Positions 1 to 13,044 are shown, counted from the stretch's first letter. The stretch: 64,000 nt of DNA from Symsagittifera roscoffensis (GCF_963678635.1 NC_087064.1:28748189-28812188), one strand, 5' to 3'. The notes: generated from the letters alone by a model not told the origin. Translations and numbers: made by a program.

Positions 1-483
1 ACTATCGAACGACAAAATTGTAAAGGTCACAAAAAACGTGATCGAATTCTAATTTCGAAAATGGAAATTAATTATCAGATTTCTCAGCGAAATATAAGCT
101 TTACCTATTGATCTAGTGTTCTCAAATTGGATTAGCTTTAACTTAAAACTATCCTTCATAAATTGTTCTACAAATTCAAAGAGTTTTAAAGTAATCTATT
201 TTTTCTTCGAAATTCAGAAGTTGAAGAATTTTGAAAAAACAAGTCGGTTTTTTTTTTAGTTTCCTTGCGTTCATTGCTCTTTTCCTACTGTCAGTTGGCT
301 GTGTTTTAATTGTCACAGCTCGAAGGAAAAACTACAGGCGGAGAAATAAATATGAGTATAATATGCTCATATTGTACGCTATTTTAGCTTCTACCGTATT
401 TTCTTTTAATTTGTTTCAATTTATGTAACTCAAACAGTTACCGTTTTTTCATGCCAATTTTACTCTAAAAATGGTTGTTTCAG
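1..483 (+). repeat. Copy of dispersed repeat R1, upstream of the Piwi start
   Basis: This stretch resembles 3800-4060 and 7440-7700. All three share a core near 'ttacctattgatctagt' followed by 'ctcaaattgg', then a poly-T and 'cttgcgttcattg' segment. It ends with a pyrimidine tract and a CAG at 481-483, only 13 bases before the Piwi ATG. It may therefore be the 3' part of an intron in the 5' UTR, with a non-coding first exon outside the window. A 65-codon ORF inside it (231-428) falls in repeat sequence and is not credible as a gene. Confidence 0.6.
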
Positions 484-495
484 AATCATTGAAAA

Positions 496-3400
496 ATGGC
501 TGGTAGAGGAAGGGGGAGAGGAAGGGGTCGCGGGACAGCAGTAGCTCCAAGTGAAGAACCGGCTGCAGCACCACCGCCACAAAGTGCGTCACAACCGGTT
601 CAACCTGTTGGAGCAGCTCCAATAGCTCGAGGTAGAGGACGTGGTCGGGGAGTATCTCCGGCTGTTGCTCCCAGTGAAGTTCCACCACCAGTTGGTGGTC
701 AAGACAATGTGGCTGCTGGTCGTGGTCGAGGCAGGGGAGCTGGTGCTGTTGACGCTGGAGGAGAAACTTCAAGAGCTAGAGGAGGCGCCGTGGCAGGAAC
801 AAACGGAACTGGGAACGGAAACCGCGACACAGCGGGCCTAACTGATAGAATGGCGAACATGGCCGTGACAGGCGGTGGAGATAGACGCCAAAGAGTCAAT
901 CGTCACGACGAAGAAAATCTTTCCTCAGGTTATTTCAACAAAGGGGACTGGAAGTTGAACGTTGACTCCATTCGAGGACAGCAAGTCAACTTGATGGCCA
1001 ATGCAATCACCTTATACCCGCCGAGTGACATGGAGAAGCCTGCCGGTCGCTTGTATCATGTGGACTTTAGTCCACAAATTGATGGAAGACGACTGCGATT
1101 GGCAATCATAATGGAGAATGCGGACAAGTTAGGAGGACGAAATATTCTCTACGACGGAGGCAGTGCACTATTTACGGGATCGCTCATCACGGACCCGAAT
1201 GGAAAGCTAGAGTTTTCATTCACTACAAAGCGAGAAGAGGTAGTGCACGTAGTTTGCACACATCGATCGGACATTTTTGCAGGGTCGACTGAACACTTGA
1301 GGATCGCAGGTGTACTCATGAAGAAGGGTCTGGCTGTGCTTGAGTACACTCCCTTTGGACGACACCACTTCGATCCCAAGTCGAAGATAGACTTGCGAAA
1401 CAACTATGAGTTATGGCCAGGATATGCAACTGCAGTCAACAAGTATGAAGGAGGGCTTCTGCTTGTGGCAGATACAACTTTCAAACTTGCTGCAGTAAGA
1501 ACAGTGTACCAGGAGTTGCTAGAAATTCATCAAAGCAGTCAAGGAAACACAGACGCATTTCAGAAACAAGCGGTAAACAAGATAGTTGGACGAATTGTGT
1601 ACACGCCCTACAATCAAAAGCGACACAGGGTCGATGATATCAATTTTGATGCATCTCCTATGGATGAATTCGAAAAACGCGGCGAGAAGGTTTCGTTTAG
1701 CTCGTAAGTCATTAGCTAAATATCAATAGACGCCTGATTATAAGTTTAAGTAACTGTTTAACATGAGCGCAATTTGATCAGAAAAGAAATGATTTAATTT
1801 TAAAATGATAGTATCACAAATTTATACTGAAGAACAAACGTATGTTATTTTTACGCTTGCGATTAGCTAGCGTTATCAATCGAATCAGAAAAATAATTTT
1901 TTCGGGTTAATAACTTTTTTAACAGAATCACTTGGTATCTTGGTTCATAAGGAATTCAGATTTTGAGGCGTCTCCGACACAAACTTCTAAGCGTCTGGAG
2001 GCAACAAAACGCCTGGGATGGCAAAGGTCCTAGGTTTGAATGTGATCATGACCTGTTTTTTTTTTCAAATAGAAATTTTCTGTTTCAATTAAAATTGTCG
2101 GCTGTGTGCTCATAGAATTTTAGAATCTTAGATTTTTTTGCTAAATGCAGTTTTCATTGTAGTTGCTTTTTACTCCTGCAATTTGTAATTCTACTAGCCT
2201 TGACCTCGTATATTTTCGTTTTTAATTTTTTGTCGCTTGGAAAAAATTCTCGGCCTAAATGATTTTGTCGTTCGAGGGAACCATAATTTGTAGGCTTTCC
2301 TCCGCCTTGCCTTGAAAATCTCAAAAGAGAATTTCAGTTCTTTTTTTGTAAAATTGTGTCTGAATTTTGACGAAACCCAGTCAAATGTGTTTATCGCAAA
2401 ATAACAGTTTTTTTTAGTTGTGTTTTCTTCGAAAATTTTTCCGTTTTCATTGTACTTCTTTTCTGTCGGCTAGCTTGAGTTCAGTTTTTGTGGTATCGCA
2501 AATGGTGCAAGCTCCGCTTCGCCTCTGTGTCAAACCATATTTTTAAGAGTCGATGAGCGCAGTGGAAACTCTAATAAAGGTCATGAATAAGTCTAACATT
2601 TGTTCAGGCTCAAATTTACTATTTCGCAGTTTGATTTTTGATTTCTTTTTCAATTTGTTTGATTTCCTTTGTTACACTAGCAGCAGCGTGTATTAATAAG
2701 AAACTTCGTTTTTTTCTAACCGAAGTAGAAAATATTGGTGCCACTTTTGGGGCACCTTAACAGCTTTTTGATAGCATGTGCTTTGACATTCGATTAGTAA
2801 TAAGTTAACATAGTTGATGCATTTTTAATATGCCAAATGAACCGAAAAAAGCTTTTTGTTTCAAACAACATAACAATAATAAAAAATTGATTTCAGAAAT
2901 TTTCTAACTAATAATATCACAATTTTTTGAAATACATAATTTATTCATAATGTGGTTTTATGTTTTTCAATTTGTTACATGCAAAAATAGTGCGAATGCC
3001 TTCAGTTCCGTGTATTTCAAATTATTGTTCGGACTTTCGGAGAAAGTGCGGAATATCTATGCTTGGTGTGGTTTTTATTTCGTCAATTTTCGACTTGTTA
3101 ACTAAGCGTTTTTGGGAGGAATTTTATTTATTGCATCTGAGAGATTGTTATCCTAAGCTCAAATTTAAAAAGAAATTTCACCTGTGATTATTTTTTGTTA
3201 AGTTACGGGCGATGGAAAATTGCTAATTTGGCCAATTTTGGATAATTAAAGTGCGATTTATTGCGTACTTATAACACGCGTAAAAAGAGAAATAATGCGT
3301 TCCAAATTGAATTGAGGCCAACAATTTAATTCTATTATAAAATACGAGAAGCTAAACACACCCTTAGTATTTTACACCCCTTTTATTTTACACAGCGTGA

Positions 3401-6400
3401 AGGAATAAAATGAAGAAATAAAAAATAATTCTCATGTATCTTGTCAATTATTCAATTTTCATTGGCCCTAAGTGTAGTCAGAAAATTCAGGGCTTTGCCC
3501 TGATATATGAGAAGTGTTGGTGCTTGCAAAATTGTGTCTGTTTGTATTTAGTACCACTTTTGCTGAATTGCATTGGCAATTTATTAGCGTATGTAGCTGC
3601 TTCATTCGTGACTAGTGTTTGTCGGTAGTTGAGCGTGCATGGCTGAGTGGTTAGTGCGTGAGACTCAAAATCTTTTGATTGTAGTAAATCGCAGATCGAA
3701 GCCTAGATCTACCGATTTTTTGCTAATTCAAGGCTTAATTCTATTGCGCTTTCTAGAACTGCTTTTTGTCGTCTTCTCGCTTGTGTTGTGTTGAAAGAAG
3801 GCAAACTCCACTATCGAGCAGTAAAAGCGTAAATGTCACGAAAAACGCGATCGAATTCTAGTTTTGAAAGTGGAATTTCATTTCCCAGCGTAGAAAAAAT
3901 TTACCTATTGATCTAGTTTTCTCAAATTGGGTTAATTTTATCACATATTGAAATTTGAAAATTAGTTTTTTCTTAAAAAACAGGCCAGTATTTTTTTTGT
4001 TTCTTGCGTTCGTTGACTTTTTTCGATTGTCTGTTGTGTTGGCAATGTTTTTGTTCGGAAGTTCATCTTTCACCTGATTCAAAAATTTGTACCATTGTAG
4101 CTGGATTAGGAGGGTCTAAATCATCTTGTTTTCTTTTCACAGATACTATCAGACAGCGTACGGTATCGAGATCAAGGATGCAAGGCAGCCTCTGTTGCTT
4201 TCCCAGCCCAAAGAGAAAGACAGGAGAAGAGGGATGACACAGCCCATTTTGCTTGTACCAGAATTGTGCCATGTAACTGGCATCTCCGACGAGCAGCGGG
4301 CTGATTTTCGGTTCACCAAAGCAATGAGTGAACATACAAGGCAAACTCCAGATGTTAAAGCTAATAACTTGCTGAGTCTTGTGAAACGCTTTTCCCAGGA
4401 TCAGACGATCAACTCCAAATTTCAATTCTGGAATATGCGGTTTGATAAAAACCTCATTCAATTCCACGGTTAGATTTTATTCATTTAGCAAGTTAGTGAG
4501 TTTCTACAATCTTCATGTAATTGCTGTTTCTTAATTACCTTTGCGATCAGCAAGGTTATTGGAAATCGGGTACTGACTTTTTCCCCGTAAATAACTTGAT
4601 TCGAATCTGACCAGGAACCGTTTTTTTTTTTTTCAAACGGAATATATTCTGTTTCAATAAAACTGTCGACCTATTCTTTGTCTGTTAGGTTTGTCGCCTT
4701 AGTTGCAACATCTCAGAATCGGGTTTCTTTACCGCCCGCAATTTTATAATGTTGCTGTTAGTGCTTTGGATCTCTGAGATTTATTTCCTTTTTTTGTTTC
4801 GCTTAAAAACTTTATTCAGTCCAAATTTATTAGGCCTAGTGGCCTAAATTTTGGTCGTTTCAATGAAAACAGTTTTTATGCTTCTCTCCGCTGTTTACAC
4901 TAGCCGTCAGCGTAGTGTATTAGAGTACGATCTTCTTTTTTTCCAACCGAGCTCGCAAATAAAAGTGTTCATTGAAAGTCTAAAGTGTTCACTTATTTAG
5001 TAGCATTTTTGCTATAATCAGGATCTAGCATTGGAAATTTCATAGCATCTGTTCGCTGCTAGTGTTTTGGCTAGTGTTTGTGACGTATTAAGCGTGCGTG
5101 GCTTAGTGCCAGAGACTCAAAACCTCTAGATCGCAGATCAAATCCGAGACCTCCGAATTTTTACTTATTCGAGGCTTATTTCTTTTTCTTATTGCACTTA
5201 ATGCTTTTTGCCGTGTTCTTGAAAGTATTTTACAAGCGAAGCTTCTCTGTGTTTACATTTTTTTTCGGCTTAATCGGCTTCTGCTTATTTTTATCAGCTT
5301 AGTGGCCTCTTTTTGCGTCGTTTGTTGCGCGAAATAAGTTTTTGTGTGCGTGTGTGTGTTCTGAGGGGAAAAGGGACTTATTGTTCTCTTAGTTTCGAAT
5401 TTGAAGAAAAACTTCGACTTGAATAGATTCCGCTCTGGTATTTGCAGCTTGGTTAGTTTTTTTCCGATGCTGATTTTGCATTGTTTTTGCTTGTACATGT
5501 TTTGTTTTCACAGCTATCTTCATCCATTTTGATCGATGTAGTTGTATTGCAAGTGGTGCGAAGCTCAGCTTCGCCTGTTATAAAATATAATTAAGAAACA
5601 TTGTTCAAAAATGAGACAAAGGTTGTCTGCGAGTGTTGAAACCTGCGATTGGCAGCAGTTTTTTTGTCGGAAAAATCGACCTGAAAAGATAAATTTTGAG
5701 TGGAGTGTAATTGGTTAATAAAGCACCGTTTTGAACCAAATGGTTTCAATAATCTGAATCGTGAAACTACCCACCACCATATTTTGAATGGTGTTGAAAG
5801 CCCTCCATATCGAAAATGAAAACGGCTCTTAAAAGGCGTGGTGATATTATGAATATCTCGGTCCAGTAAAATCGAGTTTCGTAGAAAAAGAGTCTGGATA
5901 CACTTCCTTGAAAGTCTGTTTCTTAAATGCAAATGAATATTTTACTCAACTTGAACGACATGATTCCTTTAGGTCGTCGATTGAACTCGCCGAACATCCA
6001 CTTCAGCGCTCTTTGCGACTATAATAAAAACGCGGCTGATTTTGGAACCGTACTGAAAAGCTGCAGATTCAGGAACCCCGTAAGTGTAGGAGACTATGCA
6101 GTCTTCTATGTCAAACAAAACGAGCAAATTGCCGGCACACTGAACGATAAATTGCACCAGGCAGGAAATGGGTTTGGCATGCAGTTTGGACAATGCAATG
6201 CAGTTTTGGTGAAGTCTCCTAGAAGTGAGGATTGGATACAGGCTCTGAAGGAGACCCAAAAACAGGCAAACGGTCAAATGAAACTCGCAATATTTGTATT
6301 GCCCGACAATCGAGCTGACCGGTTGGTTGATGTTTTTTTAACAAAGTTGAATTTCATAATTTAGCTAATTATCCAGGCAAGATAAATTCAGTGAAGATTT

Positions 6401-8148
6401 TTTAGTGGTAAAGAACGCAGTTAGTTTTTATGAAAGCGATATTTAGGTTGAGTTATGGTTTACTACTGAATTAATTTTTTTTCTTTATATCTAAGGTACA
6501 ACGCTATCAAGAGAGTCTGCTATGTGGAGCAGCCCGTGCCCAGTCAATGTGTGCTGATGAAAACGCTTTCGAAACCTGCAGGTATAGTCGATCAGTGATT
6601 GAATGAGACTAATCTAAGTTCTTTCGTGATTGCGATGATGATTGGTTGCAGGTCTGATGTCTGTGGTGTCTAAGCTAGCCATGCAGATCAATGCTAAACT
6701 CGGTGGAGAGCCCTGGGTCACCGACTTCCAGTTACCGGGCCTGATGGTGATTGGAATGGACGTGTACCATGCTGGAAAGAACAAGAGCAAGTCATCAGTT
6801 GGAGTCGTGGGGTCACTCAACAATACACTTTCTAGATACTACTCGAGAGCCTACATGAACAACGAAGAAGATGTGCATGTATTGCAACCTGCTATAACAG
6901 CTGTCCTAAACCGCTTCAAAGAAAACAACGAGGGAAAGTACCCGAAGTACATCGTCATGTTCAGAGACGGAGTAGGCGAAGGTCAACTTGGCCGTGTAAT
7001 GAACACGGAGGTGGAATCAGTTCAGACTGTTTTGGGATCTCTAGGAATTGCAGAAACCACAAAGCTTTGCTATGTCATTGTTTCGAAGCGTATAATGCAA
7101 CGATTTTTCAGTGCTGGAAATCGTGGAGATTTGCAAAATCCCATGCCAGGTTAGTGACTCGGGACCGCCATAATCCGTCTTCATTTTCTGCATTGTGTTA
7201 ACAAAAAATCTCGGAATTTCAATTTACCAAAAAAGTGCTAAGCATAAATTAATCTTGAAATTCAAAGAGCTTTAAGGTCATCTAATTTTTATTTTGAAAT
7301 TCCAGCAGTCTGTTGGCTATGTTAACTTATTCGGCCCAAATGTACAAACATGGAAATGTTATTCGATGAACGAATGAAGACTCTTATATAGGTCATGATT
7401 TTGTTTTGCGGTTTGGTTTTTTAAGTTCAGTTCATTTCCTTTGTTTAAAGCAAAGCAAACTCGTTTATCGAATAGCAGCGTAAAATTCACAATTTCTATT
7501 TTCAGATTTCCATGCGGAGTAAAATTTATACCTATTGATCCAGTTTTCTCAAATGGAGTTAATTTGATCGAAAAATTATCGATCAGAAATTGATCTTAAA
7601 ATTCAACGAGCAATAGAACCATATATTTTTGTTTGAAATTTGACCTTGCGTTCATTGACTTTTTTCCAACTCTGTCGGCTATGTTTCAAAGAAAATTGCT
7701 CGCACCTGATCGGCTGTAACCCGAAATAAAAACAACCGCTTTCTTGGGTTATATAAGTTGGGGAGCGCACCTCGAGATAATCCTAGAGATCCGCACCTGA
7801 TTTCCAGTGAAATGGAAGTTAAAGTCTTGCTTTACAGGCACTGTTGTGTTCGACACACTGACGAAAGAAAACAGATTTGATTTCTTTCTGGCACCTACTT
7901 CCTCGCGACAAGGTACGGTCACCCCGACTCATTACAACGTGCTCTTCGACGATACTCCCTTCCGCTTGGACAACGGGAAACTCATGGATCTGGCCTTCCA
8001 TCTGTCCCACTTGTACTACAATTGGACCGGTGCAATCCGAGTACCAGCAGTGTGCCAATATGCGCACAAACTAGCGGCCATGTGCGGAGATAGTCTGTCG
8101 AACATGGAACCAACTACCATGTTGGCGGACACGTTATTCTATCTCTGA
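496..8148 (+). CDS. piwi: Piwi-clade Argonaute protein (six coding exons)
   Basis: Piwi proteins bind piRNAs and cut or silence transposon RNA in the germ line. Coding exons read as 496-1703, 4143-4468, 5973-6321, 6496-6581, 6652-7149 and 7838-8148. Phases join cleanly to 925 codons, close to the usual family length. Every intron is GT-AG, though donors such as GTTAGA and GTTGGT are weak. The N-terminus is a GRG/RG-rich tail (residues about 3-13, 45-51, 74-80), the type of site that is arginine-methylated and bound by Tudor proteins. N and PAZ regions follow in exon 1, with 'YRVDDI'-type sequence near its end (here RHRVDDINFD). MID lies in exons 3-5 and PIWI in exons 5-6. The slicer residues are present: D in VIGMDVYH, D in FRDGVGEGQL and H in QYAHKLA, and the protein ends in the typical FYL. 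The start is the first ATG after a likely 5'-UTR acceptor and precedes the GRG tail. It looks intact. Confidence 0.96.
1935..2120 (+). repeat. SINE-like element, family 1 (copy in intron 1)
   Basis: It contains a box-B-like 'ggtttgaatgtga' followed by a poly-T run and 'ctgtttcaat'. The same order recurs at 4560-4680 in intron 2 ('gattcgaatctgacc', poly-T, 'ctgtttcaat', 'gtcgacc'). This supports a tRNA-derived dispersed repeat. No full tRNA cloverleaf was folded. Confidence 0.45.
3010..3515 (+). repeat. Dispersed repeat R2 copy
   Basis: It shares with 43280-43800 and with the 40150-42835 array the ordered blocks 'ttcggacttt', 'aattttcgact', 'atttcacctgtg', 'ttggccaattt', 'acgcgtaa', and an end block with 'gtcagaaaattcagggct'. 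A 75-codon ORF at 2960-3187 lies inside this repeat and is rejected as a gene. Confidence 0.65.
3635..3705 (+). repeat. tRNA-derived (SINE-like) sequence
   Basis: It has a box-A-like 'tggctgagtggttagtgc', then 'gagactcaaaatc' where an anticodon arm would be, and a degenerate box-B-like 'agatcgaagcc'. A second copy lies at 5088-5155 in the next intron ('tggcttagtgc', 'gagactcaaaacc', 'agatcaaatcc'). Two diverged copies in introns fit a SINE better than a functional tRNA gene. Confidence 0.5.
3800..4060 (+). repeat. Dispersed repeat R1 copy in Piwi intron 1
   Basis: It is homologous to 1-300 and 7440-7700, sharing 'gatcgaattcta', 'acctattgatctag', 'ctcaaattggg' and 'cttgcgttcgttgac'. It stops about 80 bases before the exon-2 acceptor at 4141-4142. 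Confidence 0.65.
4469..5972 (+). other. Piwi intron 2 with SINE-like and related repeats
   Basis: A GT-AG intron of 1.5 kb. It holds the second copies of both tRNA-like families (4560-4680 and 5088-5155) and a block at 5540-5580 related to 2505-2545 in intron 1. Introns 1 and 2 therefore share several repeats in the same order, which suggests insertion of the same composite repeat in both or ancient duplication. Confidence 0.55.
7150..7837 (+). other. Piwi intron 5 with R1 repeat copy
   Basis: This 688-bp GT-AG intron contains an R1 copy at about 7440-7700 ('acctattgatccag', 'ctcaaatggagtta', 'cttgcgttcattg'). No coding exon is seen. Confidence 0.6.
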
Positions 8149-11100
8149 ATAACAATTGCAGTATTTCAAGAACTCTTTTTCAGAAAGAGAAGTTCATTTG
8201 TTTGTTTATAAAAAAACTAGGCATGTTGCCGATAAAAACATTATAATATATATTATATTCTCTTTGTGTTGTATTTGCTGAGTTCAATTGAAACCGAAAA
8301 CGACAGGTATTCGACAGGGTATTTAAACATCCGTCAAAAATGTATCTTTTATCACTTACCATTCAATTGTTAATTAGTCGTACTTCTTCGTAAATAGTCG
8401 TAGGTAATACAATTTTAGTCCGACTCAAAGTCTAAAATTTCGTTCACGTCAAATATGAGTTTTTGTGGTTTAACTTTTGATTCCATTCCCGCTTTAGCTC
8501 AATTCCAATTCTTAAACTGCGTTCAGTTGAACTTCTAGAAGACTATTCATGTGTGGCTCATTATTTGCAATTCGTTTGTTTACAATTGAAATCTATTGTT
8601 TAGTACTGCGTCATCTCGTGTTTTGATAGTTACTCTGAAATTAAAAGCAAACGAGCAGTAAGTTGATTGAATATATGTACCAATTCAGTCTACACAAAAT
8701 TTGTTTTGAGTGATCGCGAGAAATTTGAAAAAGTTGAATTGAAATTTATGAACATTGATTTCCATGTTAAGCGGAGAGTTCAAAATAAGGTTGCTCTCAA
8801 AAGTCTGATTGACTCTGTCTATCATCAATCATCGTTGCCAATTTTCAAAATGAACTCGTTTTTTAAATTTGTTTTCGGCAGAAGAGGTCTCACTTTTCGA
8901 AGCGTCGTATAGACAACTGTTCAGTTATTTTGAACAAAAGCGTGCGCCAAAAACGCATTTTTTGTCATCTAATTTGTTTGACATACGCAAAAGACGCAGT
9001 GGTCGCGTTGGTATTGAGTTTGTTCAACAAGAAGTGAGTTGGGATGATCTTTTAGCAGACCAATATTTAAACATAAACACTGAAAAATGGGCCTTTTAGC
9101 AGACCTATATAATGAAACCGACGCTTAATTGATTGACAGACGATAAAGACGCTGTCTTTGGTCAAAAACAGAATTAGTCTAATTTGCAGGAAAACAATTA
9201 AGCGCACAGTAACTTTCGTGCCGCGTGTATACTGAAGAAATGCAGTAAAGCAAGCAAACATTATATAGGATATTTTAAAATTTCACAAAAGCTTTTAAGC
9301 GTGAAGTTTTTAGTCTGTAAGTGAAACCACAAACTTGGCCATATGTGAATTTTTGAGCATTTGAAGTTTCAAAAAAGATAACTTTCAAGCCACTGAAAAC
9401 TTGATTCAGATGCGAGAAAAATGGAGTTCGGATTTTTTTTGTCTTTCCCACCAACTGCAAATTTTACAAGTAAAATTATTGTTTGCGTTATCCGATTGTT
9501 TGTGCTAGCGAACAGCCATTTTTTCAATTACGCACTTCCTTTTTTCTAAATTACTAATTTTATCGAATTTTTACTGCTTTGAGGAGGGTGGGAAAAGGAA
9601 AAAGCTTGGAGTTGATTTACCAGAATCTAATTGTGATTACGTATATATTAGAATTTTCGATGATGCTAGCCAAAGTGAGTTTTTGTGTACAGTGTCACAA
9701 AAAAACTAAAATAAATTAAGCTTACAGCACTAAATCAAAAAGATACTTTGTTTCAGAATTGAAAGTGTTAGGTTGTTTTTCAATTTTTTGAACCAGAAAG
9801 TTTTTTAAATGTGATGAAGAAAAGTCTTAAATAATACTAAGTCTGTAGGTACCACTCTTTTGAAATTGAAAATGATTTTGATGTATGTAATTCAGTTTTT
9901 TAATTAATAGTTGCGTTTACTTTTTTTCTAGTATAAACGTAGTGGAGCAAGTGGTTGCTACTTGCGTATCCCGAGAGTTGAGTTAGAATTTAAGCTGGTG
10001 GCATTCCTCGTGAAGGAAGGACCGAATTTTGGAAATGTATTTTTCAGTTAACTTCAGCCAATCAGAATTGAATATTCAAAAAATGAAAAAATCCTGGCCA
10101 TTAAAATGAATACAGATCGATTAGAAAAAAAAGCTTCCTTTCCATTCCCCACCTACAGTTCAAATTTTTATTTTTCTTGCCATAAATAAGTACATGACTT
10201 TTCAAGTATTGCGTAATTGAATTCGAGTAGTAGAAAAAACCTACAACCAAATTTTGTAAAAAAAAAAGTTAGAACAAATTGATTGTATATCTCCAGGAAT
10301 CGTTAGATAAAATTCTGCAGGGGTGCTACATTTTTTTTTCTGTAATAAATGGTTTCAGTTTTGTGCAAAAGTTATTTAGTGTTTAGCAATTAGGAACGTC
10401 TAACTATTTTGATTGATTGATTGATGAAAGTTTTTACAATATTCGGTCACTTCAGCATGACAGCAACCCCCGTTCTGACGACTTGCTAGTAATTTTGAGC
10501 ATGCTAAATGATCGGTTTGCTGAAATACTGAGCACCTGCTAATTGGAACAATATCACCATAGGTGGCAGTTTTAAGAACTGTTAGAGAACTGCAGTTATT
10601 CAACCTGAGAACTATAATGCATAATATAATCCTGTAATTTGCTATTATTTTTGAATGCTATTAAGATAGTTTATAAACATCTTATTCTGCCAGAGGGAAG
10701 CTATTCAAAGCTTACGCTTTTTTGTCCAAAAATTTGGCTTTGAAATAAACTCTTACTACTGTTTGAAGTATAAAACAGCTGTCCAGCGTTGAATTTTGAA
10801 TCTGCCAACTATTCTAATATCACTGGCTAACTACGCTTTCCAATTACAAAAAAAAGAAATGACGCGTGAAAACGTGAAATATTTTTAAGCTGGAAGGATG
10901 ATGCTTCTTGGCATTACCAGCAGGGTAACAATTTTACTTATTGACCTACTTTTCTCTGGTTGGGTTAGCTAAATGAAAATCTGTCAACCAAATATTATAT
11001 TTCAATTTGAAAGGGCTCCAAGGTGATTTTTATAATAAGAAATTGAAAAATCAAAAAATCAAATTCAGGGCTCTTTTCCACCCCCCCCCCCATCCACATG

Positions 11101-11404
11101 AGTTTTTTCCTTGTAAAATTTTTTGCAAGTTGAACATTTAAAACTTAAGTATTGTGAAGACATTTGTTCTTCATACATCACATCGTAACATCACGCAATA
11201 AGCCATAATATTTTGTAGGACAACTAAAAAAGAGTGCCCCTCCACCTCACACAAGCGTCAATTTTATGGTGTAGAGAGGGGATTTTACAAGACAAACTAT
11301 GCAGACCAAATATGTTTGCAATGGCCCAATTAGTCTGCATGCCGTTTTTTATAGCAATCGGACGTTGTGATTTGAGATTTTACAGGTTTCGCAGGTTGGG
11401 GGAA
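8149..11404. other. No gene recognised downstream of Piwi
   Basis: AT-rich intergenic DNA. Short ORFs (for example 8667-8912 and 8869-9099 on +) have no recognisable motif. No clear AATAAA was seen close to the Piwi stop. A weak R1-like core is present near 10925-10990 ('acttattgacctac'), and a C-run sits at about 11082-11092. Confidence 0.5.
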
Positions 11405-12860
11405 GAAAAAGAGCCAAAATATATATCTATTTGATCCAGTGTTCTCAAAGTGGGTTGGTTTTGGCAACAAAAAGTCCAAGATGTAAAAATCTTAAAATTG
11501 GAGATATGATGCTGGTTGGTGTCTTTTTAAATTAAAATTTTTTGTAGCTGAATGCCCTCCCTCAGTGAAATATTGACCATTTCGTCACCCATAGACTACC
11601 GCTTACTGTTTATTTTTACGACATTTTTTGTCCCCCAAAGAAATACACTTACCTTTTTTGCTTTACACTCAACTTACACTTTTTGCTTGGGAAGTATTAA
11701 GATTATGTACCATATGAGTCCCTCTTAATCCATACATTTATGTAAAAAATTAACGAAATCTGTTTTCGGGGCGCGGAAAAAGAACCAGTGTGAGCCTGGT
11801 TTTATCCGTAACCCCGAAACAATAATCAATATCACCCGAGAACAAAGTTTTATCATAAAGCTACAAATGTTTGCTCTCTCATCGGGTAAAATTCATAAAC
11901 AAGATAACATGATCAACATTGTGTTCGTTGCTGGCTTAGTTTTTTCTCAGTTTGTTCCACATTTAAATTTTCAAGTTGGGTAAAATTCAAATTAAAATGC
12001 ATCAAGATCATCATTGCGTGCGTTGCTGGCCTATATTTTTTCAGTTTGTTCTACATTGTTGACAAGTCAACAGTTGATGAGCGACTCATAGCAAGTGCAC
12101 TCAAAACTGCGCTCTGCTATTAACCCATGTTTTCTTCAATTTCAATTGGGCAAGTGAACATTAAGCTTACTTGTAAAATTTCGTAGAGGGGGGAAAAGGG
12201 CCAAAATAATTATCTATTGATCCAGTGTTCTCAAATTGGGTTGGTTTTGGCAAAAAAAGTCTATGATGAAAGAATCTTGAAAATCAGAGAGTTGATGTTG
12301 ATTTTTGTTGAAATAAAAATTAAAAGTGCAACCCTTATCTAGTTTCTTCAGTGAGGGATTTTTTTTTAGCTGGATGCACCCCTCAGTCAAAGATTTGACC
12401 ATTTCACAACCCACAGACTACCGCTTACCATTTAAATTTACTACATTCTTTATCGGCCGAACAAATATAAAGTTTTTGTAAATGAGTCATTTTCCTAAAC
12501 TTACACTTATTGCTTGGGAAGTAGTAAGTTTTTGGACCATATGAGCCCCTCTGAATCCATACAATTATGCAAAAAAAAACTTGTTTTTGGGGGCCCGAAA
12601 AAAAGAACATGAGTGGGCCTGATTTTATCCGAAACCCCGAAACCATAAGCAATATTACGCGAGAGCAAGTTTTTTTCATAACGTCGCAAATGTTCGCTCA
12701 CTCATCGGGTAAAACTCAAAGACAAGATAACAAGATCAACATTGTGTATGTTGCTGGCTTGGTTTTTTCCTGTTTGTTCCACCTTTATGAGAAGTAAACC
12801 GTTGATGAGCGGCTCATATCGATACACTCAAAACTGTGCTCTGCTTTTAATTCAAGTTTT
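11405..12860 (+). repeat. Tandem duplication of an R1-related repeat (about 0.8-kb units)
   Basis: Unit 1 spans about 11405-12130 and unit 2 about 12205-12860. Both run through 'gatccagtgttctcaaa', 'ggttggttttggcaa', 'gactaccgcttac', 'cttgggaagta', 'accatatgag', 'ttttatccg' + 'accccgaaac', 'ctcatcgggtaaaa', 'acaagataac' and 'gttgatgagcg'. The offset is roughly 0.8 kb and divergence is moderate. Short ORFs inside it (12425-12924) change between copies and are not supported as genes. Confidence 0.75.
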
Positions 12861-13044
12861 TAAAAAGAAAAAAACCATGAAAAAAATCGAAATACAGTTA
12901 ACTATAAGTTATCCACTCGTTTAAAAATGAAGTCAGTGCGTATTAGTTTTTACATCAAGTGTTACATCATTAAAAGTTATTTCATTAACACTTTAGTTAT
13001 CAAATTAGGACACATCAGCTATTACATTTATGAGAGACAATTCT

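Larger units (their letters stand above)
1704..4142 (+). other. Piwi intron 1, filled with repeats
   Basis: A 2.4-kb GT-AG intron. It holds a tRNA-box-like segment at about 1935-2120, parts related to intron 2 (for example 'agctccgcttcgcc' near 2510 and the matching 'agctcagcttcgcc' near 5560), an R2 repeat copy at about 3010-3515, a tRNA-like segment at 3635-3705 and an R1 copy at 3800-4060. No coding exon is seen in it. Confidence 0.7.

Noticed and set aside
231-428. 65-codon ORF with a hydrophobic N-terminus, looking like a small membrane protein
   Set aside because: It lies in the R1 repeat; the corresponding parts of the other R1 copies (4000 and 7660) do not keep the frame.
449-772. 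107-codon minus-strand ORF, Gln/His/Leu-rich
   Set aside because: Shadow of the GRG-coding repeats in Piwi exon 1.
3635-3705. Possible functional tRNA gene
   Set aside because: Box B is degenerate, the anticodon stem does not close by eye, and a diverged second copy sits in the next intron; SINE-like origin is more likely.
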